Assembly (NCBI GenBank): GCA_029567325.1
Contig: JAKQLF010000216.1
Coordinates: forward strand, 1 to 45,130
DNA: 45,130 nucleotides
Reading direction: 5' to 3'
DNA from: Bacteroidota bacterium
GTDB taxonomy: Bacteria > Bacteroidota > Bacteroidia > Chitinophagales > Saprospiraceae
The notes beneath the pieces were generated by a model, which worked only from the letters and a program-made list of their open reading frames with translations, made no database searches and was not told the DNA's origin. Both the position numbers and the translations under genes were made by a program. Positions 1 to 10,976 of this stretch are shown here, piece by piece. The first letter of the stretch is position 1. Each line of letters begins with the position of its first letter.

Positions 1-305
1 AATGAATGGCTCCTGCGTCGCCAGCCTTGACAGATTCTACACAAAGAATGATTGGCGTTTACAAGTTGAAGCATCCGAACTCTATCCTGGCTGTTCAATG
101 AAATATTTTTTAACTCAGACACACTTTAATGAACTATCCCACTTGAGCATCAAGGCAAGGCGAGCCACCTTTTTCTTCTCGCATAGATTGGCTTGGGAGC
201 AAAATAACTTTATGGACTCTTTACTTTATGAACTTTTCACTTTATGAACTCACTTCAGCAGTTTCACAGTTTATTCAAAAAATAGCCTAATTTCGCGGCT
301 CAAAG
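1..305. other. Gene-poor left edge with a 16-bp tandem array
   Basis: I see no convincing gene in the first 305 bases. An open frame of 81 codons exists (2-247), but it has no recognisable domain and its 3' end runs through a low-complexity repeat. From about 206 to 254 the word ACTTTATGAACT recurs with a 16-bp period (two half-units of 7 and 9 bp). The same 16-bp word recurs near 38390-38504, so this is a dispersed array family. Confidence 0.5.
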
Positions 306-311
306 GTGACC

Positions 312-1484
312 ATGTTATTAAAAAACACGCGCAGTTTTTTTCAAATAAAGGAAGTAGCCTCTTTGGGATTTTTATTCTCTACTTCTAGTCTGATGATTGG
401 GATTTGGGCAGCAGCCTTGCCATTCATCATCAAAAGATTGGCCGTATCGGATGGGGAATTAGGATTGCTATTACTTTTTGGACCACTAGGGTCATTGTGC
501 GGTGTCTTCATCTCAGGATACGTGTTTTCTAAAGTCAAAGTAGGTACCTGGCTTGGCAATGGCAATATGTTGTACGTTGCACTCATCACCATGGAAATAT
601 TGGCGCCCAATAAATGGTTTTTTGGGGCTGCACTTTTCTTTCGGGGATTCATCAGTTTTTTGAATGGAGTCGCTGTCAATACAATGGTTGGAATCCTGGA
701 AACCAAATATCAACGCCGATTTATGAGTACAAGTCATGCCATGTATAGCGTGGGTGGAGGTGTGAGTGCCGGCATTGCAGCGCTGTTATACGGTTTTAAA
801 ATAAACAGTGGCTGGCAAGCATTACTCATAGGCGGCTTCATTGTGATCATGATTTTGAATTTGAAAAAATATTATCTGGCCCATGATTTTTATGTCCATT
901 CAAAATCCTCATTCAATTTTCCTGACCGTACAATCCTTGGCTTATCGTTTATTTGTTTGGTTATTTTCATGACGGAAGGTTGTATTGTTGATTGGAGCTC
1001 TATTTACCTGGAGCGCAATTTATCTGTGCCAGTTTACTTGATTAGCCTAGGATACGGCGGTTTCGCAACTGCAATGACATTGGGAAGACTCAATGGTGAT
1101 CGCATCATACCAAAAATTGGTGAAAAAAACATTGTCGTTGGCGGTACCATCATTGCTGCTTTGGGTATGGTTTTGGTAAGTTTGGGTGGAAGCTCATGGG
1201 CAGCTATTTTGGGATTTACAATCACAGGAGTTGGTTGTGCAGGCATCGTCCCTGTTTTATTCAGTGCTGCTGGAAAAATTCCGGGGGTAAGTCCAGTTCA
1301 AGGATTTGCCATGATCACTTCTGGAGGACTGATAGGTTTTGTGGCAGGACCCTCCATCATTGGATTTATCTCAGAAAGCACGAATCTATCCTACGGCTTT
1401 CTGTTTGTTTTGTTTATGTTACTTTTGGCTTCAACAACAGGTTGGGCAAATAAATGGCTCAGTGCTCCAATATCCTCAAATTAA
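312..1484 (+). CDS. MFS transporter, YbjJ-like
   Basis: This is an integral membrane transporter of the major facilitator superfamily, about 390 residues with the usual run of about 12 hydrophobic segments. It resembles the E. coli YbjJ type: an early W-A-x-x-x-P segment (GIWAAALPFI), a glycine-rich TM2-3 region, and a TEGCIVDWSSIYL segment at the start of the second half that matches the AEGxxxDW element of that group. The substrate cannot be told from sequence. A GTG lies two codons upstream (306), but the ATG at 312 gives a more normal N terminus. The gene stands alone and converges on glnB, with only 10 bp between the two stop codons, so the pair has no room for a separate terminator. Family is confident; function is open. 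Confidence 0.85.
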   Translation: MLLKNTRSFFQIKEVASLGFLFSTSSLMIGIWAAALPFIIKRLAVSDGELGLLLLFGPLGSLCGVFISGYVFSKVKVGTWLGNGNMLYVALITMEILAPNKWFFGAALFFRGFISFLNGVAVNTMVGILETKYQRRFMSTSHAMYSVGGGVSAGIAALLYGFKINSGWQALLIGGFIVIMILNLKKYYLAHDFYVHSKSSFNFPDRTILGLSFICLVIFMTEGCIVDWSSIYLERNLSVPVYLISLGYGGFATAMTLGRLNGDRIIPKIGEKNIVVGGTIIAALGMVLVSLGGSSWAAILGFTITGVGCAGIVPVLFSAAGKIPGVSPVQGFAMITSGGLIGFVAGPSIIGFISESTNLSYGFLFVLFMLLLASTTGWANKWLSAPISSN

Positions 1485-1494
1485 AATAAGTCGT

Positions 1495-1836
1495 TTATCT
1501 GATCGCTTCACTTCCACGTACCTTGGTACTGATTCTGATGGCATCCAACACATCATAAACGAAAATTTTACCATCTCCAACTTCGTTTTCTGAGGCATTC
1601 TCCATGATTACATCGATGCATGTATCTAGATTCTCATCACTCACCACACATATGATCATCACCCTCGTTTGCAAAACCTTGGTTTGTTCTGCTCCCCGAT
1701 ATGATTCAGAGTAGGACTTTTGTAAGCCAATTCCTTTTACTGGGACCACAGTGAGACATGGAATATTGGCATTTTTAAGACCAATTTGCACCGCATCCAA
1801 TTTAGACGGCCTTATGATTGCTTCAACTTTTTTCAT
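1495..1836 (-). CDS. glnB: P-II family nitrogen regulatory protein
   Basis: A small trimeric signal protein that binds ATP/ADP and 2-oxoglutarate and usually controls the ammonium channel Amt by inserting its T-loop. The 113 residues align end to end with GlnB: start MKKVEAIIRPSKL, T-loop region QKSYSESYRGAEQT, and the C-terminal signature GDGKIFVYDVLDAIRI. The Gln of the ATP loop (GIGLQK) and the GDGK Lys are kept. The T-loop tyrosine that is uridylylated in enterobacteria (RGAEY) is Gln here, and the second Arg of the IRIRTGE segment is Ser. Classic uridylylation is therefore unlikely. It lies 26 bp downstream of amt on the same strand, the usual amt-P-II pairing, so the channel is its likely partner. 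Confidence 0.93.
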   Translation of the reverse strand: MKKVEAIIRPSKLDAVQIGLKNANIPCLTVVPVKGIGLQKSYSESYRGAEQTKVLQTRVMIICVVSDENLDTCIDVIMENASENEVGDGKIFVYDVLDAIRISTKVRGSEAIR

Positions 1837-1862
1837 GTTGCTTTTTCTTTATTTATTTGTAA

Positions 1863-3113
1863 CTATTCAAAAGTAGAATATGCTTCTACACCAAAAGAAG
1901 CTGCATCGATGCCGGCCAACTCCTCCTCTCTTGACACCCTGATGCCAATCAATTTTTTCATGAGACTCATAATCATAAAAGTAACTGAAAATGAAAAAGC
2001 GGCAATGGTGGTTACTCCCATTAATTGTATCATCAATTGATGAGTGCCCCCGCCAAAAAACAAACCTTTTTCAGTTGCAAACAACCCAACAGCTATCGTG
2101 CCAAACAAACCATTGATGCCATGCACAGCGATGGCTCCGACTGGATCATCAATGTGGCGTCTATCAATCACCACTACCGCAAAATCTACCAATACCCCTG
2201 CTATCAAACCAATGATGATTGCAGCATTTGGACCTACAACATTGCAACCAGCGGTAATGGCAACCAAGCCAGCTAAAACGCCATTGATCACCATCGTGAT
2301 GTCAATGGTCCCATATCTGAAATAAGTGTAAATCATCGTAGAAATACCTCCCGCGGCTGATGCCAGAAAAGTATTGGTTGCAACTTGTCCGATCATGTCC
2401 CATTTACCAACTGCCCCTAAAGTCGATCCGGGATTAAATCCAAACCATCCAAACCACAATATGAAAGCGCCAACTGCGGCCAATGGTAAATTGTGTCCAG
2501 GAATAGCGATAATTTTACCTCCTCTGTATTTGCCCAATCTTGGACCCAGAACTATTGCACTTGCCAATGCTGCAAAACCACCCATGGCATGTACTGCTGC
2601 TGACCCTGCAAAGTCATTAAATCCTTGTTTTGCAAGCCAACCATTTGGATTCCATACCCAATTGGCTACCAAAGGGTACATGATTGCGCAAAATATAAAA
2701 ACAAAAACAGCATATGACCACACCTTCATTCTTTCTGCAACCGCTCCAGAAACGATTGATATTGCCGCCATGGCGAAACCCAACTGTATGAACCAAAAGA
2801 GCTTGTTGGACACTGTGAGACCCAATCCTAGATCCTGATCTGTAATTCCCAAATCAAAAGCTACCCATCCATTCGAAATACCGTAGGCAATACCAAATCC
2901 GCATAAGTAAAAAGCTATACCACCAAAAGTCACATCAATGATTACCTTGGCAATGATACTCATGGCATTTTTGGCTCTGATAAATCCAGCTTCCAATAAG
3001 GCAAAACCTCCTTCCATCAAAAATATCAAAGCAGCACACAATGCCACCCATACCGTATCAATGGCGTGGACCATTTCGCTTTGTTGTAATATAACTTCGT
3101 TGATTTCTTCCAT
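1863..3113 (-). CDS. amt: Ammonium transporter Amt
   Basis: A channel for ammonium/ammonia across the inner membrane. The 416-residue protein has about 11 hydrophobic segments and the family landmarks: FLMEGGFALLEAGF near the N terminus, HNLPLAAVGAFILWFGWFGFNPGS in the middle (the Amt signature), and the twin pore histidines in AVHAMGGFAAL and in AVHGINGLFGT. No separate signal peptide is evident, unlike E. coli AmtB. It is the first gene of a two-gene unit with the P-II gene glnB, which fits channel gating by P-II under nitrogen control. Upstream DNA (3114-3300) is very AT rich and probably holds the promoter, but I could not place a clear box. Confidence 0.95.
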   Translation of the reverse strand: MEEINEVILQQSEMVHAIDTVWVALCAALIFLMEGGFALLEAGFIRAKNAMSIIAKVIIDVTFGGIAFYLCGFGIAYGISNGWVAFDLGITDQDLGLGLTVSNKLFWFIQLGFAMAAISIVSGAVAERMKVWSYAVFVFIFCAIMYPLVANWVWNPNGWLAKQGFNDFAGSAAVHAMGGFAALASAIVLGPRLGKYRGGKIIAIPGHNLPLAAVGAFILWFGWFGFNPGSTLGAVGKWDMIGQVATNTFLASAAGGISTMIYTYFRYGTIDITMVINGVLAGLVAITAGCNVVGPNAAIIIGLIAGVLVDFAVVVIDRRHIDDPVGAIAVHGINGLFGTIAVGLFATEKGLFFGGGTHQLMIQLMGVTTIAAFSFSVTFMIMSLMKKLIGIRVSREEELAGIDAASFGVEAYSTFE

Positions 3114-3480
3114 AAATGACTTTACTTATACCGATTTGAAAAACAAACAGTAAAATTATAAATCAAAAATAAATATGGCAGAATAATAAACTGTCAATAT
3201 ACAAATTACTTATTATTTTGAATTTATGTTAATATTTAAACATTTTATTATTTTATAATTTCAGTTTATAATAATTTTTTATTCCATAAAAGGTGCGAAA
3301 AGGCAATATGGCGAAGGTTTTTCATATACAAGAAAGGCGGTATTCCTTGGATTTAAAGTAAAAAACAGTACTGGTAGGATGTGGTACAATAAGTAAATGG
3401 CAGCGATTCAACCTGCATCTTCAGTAAGAATTAAAAAAAACAGGGCTGGAGCTGGTCGCAGTTTACAACACCCAATAAGT
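3114..3480. other. Intergenic region upstream of amt
   Basis: This gap lies between the amt start and the stop codon of the oxidoreductase gene. The amt-proximal half is strongly AT rich and is presumed to carry the amt-glnB promoter. No RNA gene, terminator hairpin or repeat was seen. Confidence 0.4.
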
Positions 3481-4836
3481 TTACTTCGAATTTTCAGATG
3501 CTTGTGTTGTGATGTAATACTTGGTAAGCATATTGTCTATTTCCCAATCAGGCAATTTTCCTGCTTCCAAATATTTTATGAAATTATTGGTTACCTGTCC
3601 AAAATGGGCTTCGTGTCCATTGCGATAGGATTCGGGAATGAGGATCATGGCAGAACCATTTGGCAACATTTTAGCCTCAATGCCAGGATAAGTTTTGGCA
3701 GCACTCGCGACGGCAAGTTTTACTTTCTGCTCAAAATCAGCACTTTTTCCTACTTGCTCAATGTATAATTGTGGAATAAATTTTTCTTCTTGCCCTTGTC
3801 TGATCACCAAATTTGCCTTGCTACCCCGCATGATGGAGAAGTGAGTATCACCTGTTCCTGGGAGGGCTTCATAACCCCAAGTTACGCCAACTTTGGACCA
3901 GACACCATCGATATCAAAAGTTATTTGCCCATTGCAATTGACAGATAAGTTGCCATCTTTCCCGACATTTTTTTCTAAATAGGTTGGATACTTTTTCGCC
4001 TGCGTTACCTTCGAAAATTGGTCAAAAGTCAACTTGGTTGCCCATTGTTTTCCAATAATAGTTCCAACTTGTTTTTTCTTTATGGCTTTGCCTGGAAAAC
4101 ATTCCCACATGGCCAAATCTATCAAATGGGTAGTAACGTCTACAATACCCTCCCCTTCTTGGCTTACATCAAAAAACCATTGTGGTCGCACCAGCTGCGA
4201 GCCCGAAACCTGTTTGGAAAAATAATGAACACTCTCCTTCTCAATGGCTGGGCTATCTTTACTACCCTTCTCTAAATTACCAAAGAGCTCAACGTCACCG
4301 GATAAATGTTTTTGCAACATGGTGGTGATTTCAAATCTTTCGGTCATGATGTCATAAATCATCACCCCTTTGGTTTTAGCCACCTCAAAAGCTTTGAGGA
4401 GCAATGTATAATCTTCAGGAGTGATGGCCATCGGTTTATCCGCAAATACATGTTTGCCAAGCTTTACCGCTTCATAAATATAGGTCGTCTTTTTTTTGTT
4501 ATTTCCCGCAAGTACAACCACATTTCCTTTACTATTTTGGATAAACTCATTCAAAAAATCATCGGAGAGATGCTCTTGGAGTTTCCATGAAGTTGGATCC
4601 TCTTTTCTGGAATTATAAGCTTCAATTTTATCCTTGTATGATTGATACTCTGGACCTGCGGGCGCATAAACTTCAACTTCAGTACTTACATCGGCGTACA
4701 TGGTTTTCTGTACCAAGGCAGCATGAAAGTGACCAGGATCTAATACCGTCAATTTTATGGACTTAGTTTGGCCATTTAGAAGGAGCGAAATGGTTGCAAA
4801 ATGGATCATCAGCAACAAACTTTTGGATGGTTTCAT
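3481..4836 (-). CDS. Secreted Gfo/Idh/MocA-family oxidoreductase
   Basis: A NAD(P)-dependent sugar oxidoreductase-like protein with an export signal (MKPSKSLLLMIHFATISLLL then NGQT). The nucleotide-binding half includes VVLAGNNKKKTTYIYEAVKLG followed by KHVFADKPMAI, which corresponds to the family's E-K-P motif with Asp replacing Glu. The C-terminal half (GEGIVDVTTHLIDLAMWECF) matches the putative-oxidoreductase C-terminal domain found in Bacteroidetes members. At 451 residues it is longer than cytoplasmic Gfo/Idh/MocA enzymes. It lies 31 bp downstream of a DUF6807 gene on the same strand, so the two are probably cotranscribed. A role in modifying or breaking down a sugar in the periplasm is inferred; the substrate is unknown. 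Confidence 0.85.
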   Translation of the reverse strand: MKPSKSLLLMIHFATISLLLNGQTKSIKLTVLDPGHFHAALVQKTMYADVSTEVEVYAPAGPEYQSYKDKIEAYNSRKEDPTSWKLQEHLSDDFLNEFIQNSKGNVVVLAGNNKKKTTYIYEAVKLGKHVFADKPMAITPEDYTLLLKAFEVAKTKGVMIYDIMTERFEITTMLQKHLSGDVELFGNLEKGSKDSPAIEKESVHYFSKQVSGSQLVRPQWFFDVSQEGEGIVDVTTHLIDLAMWECFPGKAIKKKQVGTIIGKQWATKLTFDQFSKVTQAKKYPTYLEKNVGKDGNLSVNCNGQITFDIDGVWSKVGVTWGYEALPGTGDTHFSIMRGSKANLVIRQGQEEKFIPQLYIEQVGKSADFEQKVKLAVASAAKTYPGIEAKMLPNGSAMILIPESYRNGHEAHFGQVTNNFIKYLEAGKLPDWEIDNMLTKYYITTQASENSK

Positions 4837-4867
4837 TTGAATATTTTCTATTTAAAGATTAGTCCTT

Positions 4868-5881
4868 TTACTTTATTTCTTTGAGAAAATTGGTGTAATG
4901 AGCTTCTGCTGTAACCGCATCCATTTTATCATCAAAAACCACCAATCTGTATTTTAAATGATAATCCTTTCCGGGCATCAATTTCCAATCCTTGTTTTTT
5001 GTTGGACTGAAATTCACAAACAAATAACCACCATTGCTATTCTCAGGCCAAATACGAATGGGTTCCCCTTTATCCGGCGTATGATTGTAATTATCTGGGT
5101 GAGACAACATCAGGATACCACCACTGCCAGTTTCAAAACTTCCTTGTGATAAAATCCATTTGGCCAAACTGCCATCTGAGCCTTCTCGTGGAATTCCAGC
5201 CGAAGTCAAAACCGTACAATTTTCCTTCTTCCACTCTGATGTCGCTCTCCAACCCAAACCAGCATATCTGTATTCTAAAATGTTGAATGGTGCATCAGTT
5301 GCGCATTTGTAAACAGATTCTAAATCGATTGCGTAAGAGTTGGAAGTCAATTTTTTGATGGATACAACTTGATCCTCTATCAAAACTATCTCTTTGATTC
5401 CACCTTTTGTTTTTACATGGTTGTGGACGGCCGTATACTTGACGCCTCCATTTTTGGTTTTTTCAATATTTTTGAAGCTGTCGAAAGCCACAAGGCCTGT
5501 TTTCTGATTTAAGTTCCAAAAATCTACCGTATCACCTTTTATTTCAACATGAGTCCATGGATTCCAAATACCATAATGATGATAATGGTCTTTGGGTTGG
5601 ATCCAAGTGAGTAATTTTCCTGAAGGCGTGTTGACAGGATGCATAAAACCACTTCTTCCATAAGCTGGACTGACGCCCTCTGGTGGATTCATAAATTCAT
5701 ATTGATGACCCAATATTTCTTGATTCCCATCCAGAATTTGCAAACGTCCATCCTTTTTCTGAAATGATAATTGGGAGGACTGACAAATGACCGATTGGCT
5801 ATTCAAAACCATGAGTAAAACTAAACTTATAGCAATCGATAGTCCTTTGATGTGCATTTTATGTGGATTTGAATGATTCAA
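4868..5881 (-). CDS. DUF6807 / PmoA-like family protein
   Basis: A 337-residue protein with an N-terminal signal peptide (SIAISLVLLMVLNSQSVICQ). The body matches the DUF6807 (PmoA-like) group by its recurring elements: YGRSGFMHPVNTPSGKLLTWI, then PKDHYHHYGIWNPWTHV, and a late RYAGLGWRATSEW. These proteins often sit beside Gfo/Idh/MocA oxidoreductases in carbohydrate-use clusters, as here, where the oxidoreductase follows 31 bp downstream. The biochemical role is not established. The cluster of His residues in DHYHHYG is an obvious candidate for a binding or active site, but that is inference. Confidence 0.75.
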   Translation of the reverse strand: MNHSNPHKMHIKGLSIAISLVLLMVLNSQSVICQSSQLSFQKKDGRLQILDGNQEILGHQYEFMNPPEGVSPAYGRSGFMHPVNTPSGKLLTWIQPKDHYHHYGIWNPWTHVEIKGDTVDFWNLNQKTGLVAFDSFKNIEKTKNGGVKYTAVHNHVKTKGGIKEIVLIEDQVVSIKKLTSNSYAIDLESVYKCATDAPFNILEYRYAGLGWRATSEWKKENCTVLTSAGIPREGSDGSLAKWILSQGSFETGSGGILMLSHPDNYNHTPDKGEPIRIWPENSNGGYLFVNFSPTKNKDWKLMPGKDYHLKYRLVVFDDKMDAVTAEAHYTNFLKEIK

Positions 5882-6017
5882 TAAAACAATGATATCAAAA
5901 AGTAAGGAGTATCTGGTATGAGTGAGCCTATTTCACAAAAATTTAAAAGATGATCCGCCAGTTAAACAACTTCATATTGAGAAGAAAATGATTGTTCCTG
6001 GAATCTTTTAACTTTAA

Positions 6018-8330
<2,313 letters not shown>

Positions 8331-8607
8331 CTGCGAGCTTCGAGCAACGAGCAACGAGCTTCGAGCTTTGTGATTTTTTTGCTGATTGCTGATGACTGAT
8401 AGCTGGATGTAATTCGTGCATTCGTGGCGAAAGGTATTGCCGTTATTTTTGCACGAGCATCGAGCTTTGAGCTTTTTTTTGCTGATTGCTGATAGCTGAG
8501 TGCAATTAATTTCCGGTCTCCGGTTTCCTGTTTCCTTCCGATAGCTATCGGAACGATCTCACGATTTCCGATTTCCGATTTCCGATTTCCGATTTCCGAT
8601 TTCCGAT
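8331..8607. repeat. Composite heptad repeat array
   Basis: The whole gap between the icd stop and the DUF6090 stop is repetitive. CGAGC recurs at 8334, 8341, 8348, 8355 and 8362 (period 7). CTGA/CTGG follows at 8382, 8389, 8396 and 8403. A second round has (C/T)GAGC at 8454, 8461 and 8468, then CTGA at 8482, 8489 and 8496. Next come TTTCCGG/TTTCCTG words at 7-bp steps (8513-8534), a palindrome, and six TTTCCGA units (8565-8607). Each block has a different word but the same 7-bp period. No gene or promoter was seen. Confidence 0.9.
8536..8553. repeat. 18-bp perfect palindrome
   Basis: TTCCGATAGCTATCGGAA is its own reverse complement and sits inside the TTTCC heptad array. It could form a 9-bp hairpin or cruciform. 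Its location between two convergent genes would suit a bidirectional transcription end, but no T-tract follows. Confidence 0.8.
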
Positions 8608-9315
8608 TTAGTCCTTCAGTTTACCATACCTATAAGCTTCAATTCTAGACCTAATTTCACTGATTTTTTCAATTGTATTTTTACTCAATCTTGCTACGTA
8701 TCTGAGTGAAGACCATTTTTGATCAACCAGATTTCTGTATTTCTGGTCATTAAAAACAAAGTCGGGATCGATAGGCTGTGTGCTTTCGCTATTCCAGGAA
8801 GTAAAATGATCGGTATAGTATCTTCTGAGATCCTCTCTGATGGCATTAAATTGTGTTTCATTTATTCTCAGCACATAAAGCTTTTCTTCATAATAATTGA
8901 TGATCAAGGATCGAAGAGAATCATCTTTGATCAATTGAAAATTCTCTTGTTTTAGCTCTTCATATTTAGCCAGCGAAACAGGGATGAAAAATATGTATTG
9001 AAAACCAGCAGCAGCAAAATCCAAACTGTCACGACTTCCAGACTCACGATTAAGATATTTCACAAGATAAGACATTTGGTCTGACCAATATTCTGCTGCA
9101 TCAATATTACCTTGAAGATCTGTGCTATCAAATTGTAAAACCTCACTGTATTCCTTGAGAAAAAGGTCTTCTTTATTGTTTTCCTTCCGGGTTTCGTTCC
9201 AGTTATTCAATAAAAAAGCCAATAAAATTCCACAAGCAGTAATCAAGATTTCCCTGATAAAATAAGGCAATTTGAAGTTTTTCAAATAAGTTGACAACCG
9301 TTTAATTCCGAACAT
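8608..9315 (-). CDS. DUF6090 family membrane protein
   Basis: A 235-residue protein with one N-terminal membrane segment followed directly by LAFLLNNWNETRKE, which matches the DUF6090 hallmark (a hydrophobic helix ending in a QINNWNE-like motif). The rest is mostly helical and charged and probably lies outside the inner membrane. Function is unknown. Members are common and often multi-copy in Bacteroidetes. The stop codon TAA is the first triplet after the last TTTCCGA repeat unit. The gene is divergent from the E2 operon. Confidence 0.75.
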   Translation of the reverse strand: MFGIKRLSTYLKNFKLPYFIREILITACGILLAFLLNNWNETRKENNKEDLFLKEYSEVLQFDSTDLQGNIDAAEYWSDQMSYLVKYLNRESGSRDSLDFAAAGFQYIFFIPVSLAKYEELKQENFQLIKDDSLRSLIINYYEEKLYVLRINETQFNAIREDLRRYYTDHFTSWNSESTQPIDPDFVFNDQKYRNLVDQKWSSLRYVARLSKNTIEKISEIRSRIEAYRYGKLKD

Positions 9316-9626
9316 ATGTAAAATGCTATTATTTAATACTGCATTGATATTGACCCAAATGATGTATAATTTAAAATTCTGTAGACAAAGCTAATCGATC
9401 TGGGAATGATTTAAAGAATAGCTTTTAAAAAGGTAAAAAATAGCCATTTCTAATTATGACCAAAAGGGTTCAATTTATCAAAGTTGATATTTTGATAACA
9501 AAGGAAAGACAGGCAGTTAATATTAATGATTCATTTTTGCGAGCATTATTGCAGGTGCGTTTTCACAACATTATTGCCAAATTAAATTTACCTTTGCCTC
9601 CAATCTAGCCGTAAGAATAAGAAAGT
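9316..9626. other. Divergent promoter region between DUF6090 and E2 genes
   Basis: An AT-rich gap that must hold both divergent promoters. On the plus strand TACCTTTG at 9589-9596 fits the TAnnTTTG -7 box about 30 bp before the E2 start. On the minus strand TAGCTTTG (9386-9393) fits as well, but neither has a clear TTTG partner. Nothing else was recognised. Confidence 0.35.
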
Positions 9627-10976
9627 ATGGGACAAGTAGAATTGATTATGCCCAAAATGGGGGAAAGCATCATAGAGGCAACAATCATCAAATGGCATAA
9701 ATCCGTGGGTGATACCATAGAAGTGGACGAGACAGTACTCGAAATAGCTACTGACAAAGTAGATTCAGAAATACCTTCACCGGTTGCTGGAACGCTGGTA
9801 AAAGTGTTTTTCAAAGAAGATGACGTTGTCCCTGTGGGCACAGCCATCGCCATGATCGCTACAGAAGGGCAAGTTGCAGATAGTCCGATGACAGGTAGTA
9901 GCCAAGAGGATACCACCGTCCAAAGTCAGGATGCGGAAGAAGCAAGCATCAAAATTGCAGAATCATTTTTGGAGCCACTACCAGCACAAGCAGTTGCTGT
10001 GGAGATGATTGCTCCAAATGCCGGAGAAAAAAAATCTGATAAATTTTACTCTCCTTTGGTGAGAAACATTGCAAAAGAAGAGGGCCTTTCTTTATCAGAA
10101 CTCGACAAACTCGATGGCTCTGGTCTGGGCGGCAGAGTAACCAAGACAGATATTCTTTCCTATCTTAAGGACCGCGGTTCGGTTCAAAATGCTTCTACTA
10201 ATCCAATTGCGACGCCTACTACCGTCTCACAAAAGCCAACATTGGGCAATTATTCTATGCCCAGCGGAGAATTTGAAATCATTGAGATGGACCGCATGCG
10301 CAAGATGATTGCAGAACATATGGTCACGTCCAAATCTGTTTCGCCGCACGTTACCTCTTTTGTAGAGGCAGATGTGACGAACATTGTGGCTTGGAGAGAG
10401 AAAATGAAGGACGGATACGCCAAACAATACAATGAAAAACTCACCTTCACTCCCCTATTCATAGAGGCGGTAGTGAAAGCTTTAAAGGATTTTCCAAAGG
10501 TCAATTGCTCTGTACAAGGAGATCGCATTCACATTTATAAAAATTTCAACATCGGCATGGCTACTGCTTTGCCTAGCGGCAATCTCATTGTCCCTGTCAT
10601 CAAAAAAGCTGAATTGCTCAATCTCGCTGGACTTACCCAACAAGTAAATGACCTTGCAAACCGAGCACGAAATAATAAACTCAAACCAGAAGACATCAAA
10701 GACGGCACCTTTACTGTCACCAATGTGGGTACTTTTGGCAATGTCATGGGTACGCCCATCATCAACCAACCCCAAGCAGCCATTCTTGCATTAGGTGCGA
10801 TCAGGAAAAAACCTGCTGTCTTAGAAACAGAATATGGAGATGTAATTGCCATCAGACAGATGATGTTTATGTCACTTTCTTATGATCACAGAATCATCGA
10901 TGGTTTTCTGGGCGGCAGCTTTTTGAAAAGAATTGCTGATTACCTTGAAAACTTTGACCCAAACCGCGGAATATAA
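9627..10976 (+). CDS. 2-oxoacid dehydrogenase E2 (dihydrolipoamide acyltransferase)
   Basis: The core acyltransferase of a 2-oxoacid dehydrogenase complex, which moves an acyl group from a lipoyl arm to CoA. Domain order over 449 residues: one lipoyl domain (about 3-77, lipoyl Lys near 43 in EIATDKVDSE), an acidic Ala-rich linker, a peripheral subunit-binding domain (about 140-178, SPLVRNIAKEEGLSLSELDK), and the catalytic domain (about 215-445) with the active-site HRIIDG near residue 420. It looks more like branched-chain or pyruvate E2 than succinyl E2, but substrate cannot be fixed. No E1 or E3 gene is adjacent. Its stop overlaps the next start by one base (TAATG), so translation is probably coupled. 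Confidence 0.92.
   Translation: MGQVELIMPKMGESIIEATIIKWHKSVGDTIEVDETVLEIATDKVDSEIPSPVAGTLVKVFFKEDDVVPVGTAIAMIATEGQVADSPMTGSSQEDTTVQSQDAEEASIKIAESFLEPLPAQAVAVEMIAPNAGEKKSDKFYSPLVRNIAKEEGLSLSELDKLDGSGLGGRVTKTDILSYLKDRGSVQNASTNPIATPTTVSQKPTLGNYSMPSGEFEIIEMDRMRKMIAEHMVTSKSVSPHVTSFVEADVTNIVAWREKMKDGYAKQYNEKLTFTPLFIEAVVKALKDFPKVNCSVQGDRIHIYKNFNIGMATALPSGNLIVPVIKKAELLNLAGLTQQVNDLANRARNNKLKPEDIKDGTFTVTNVGTFGNVMGTPIINQPQAAILALGAIRKKPAVLETEYGDVIAIRQMMFMSLSYDHRIIDGFLGGSFLKRIADYLENFDPNRGI

Noticed and set aside
2-247. An 81-codon open frame at the window edge
   Set aside because: No domain, signal or neighbour support; its 3' part is the 16-bp repeat array. Could be a decayed fragment, but I cannot support a gene.
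2374-2838. Long open frame antisense to amt
   Set aside because: It is a shadow of the amt coding strand, with no independent support.
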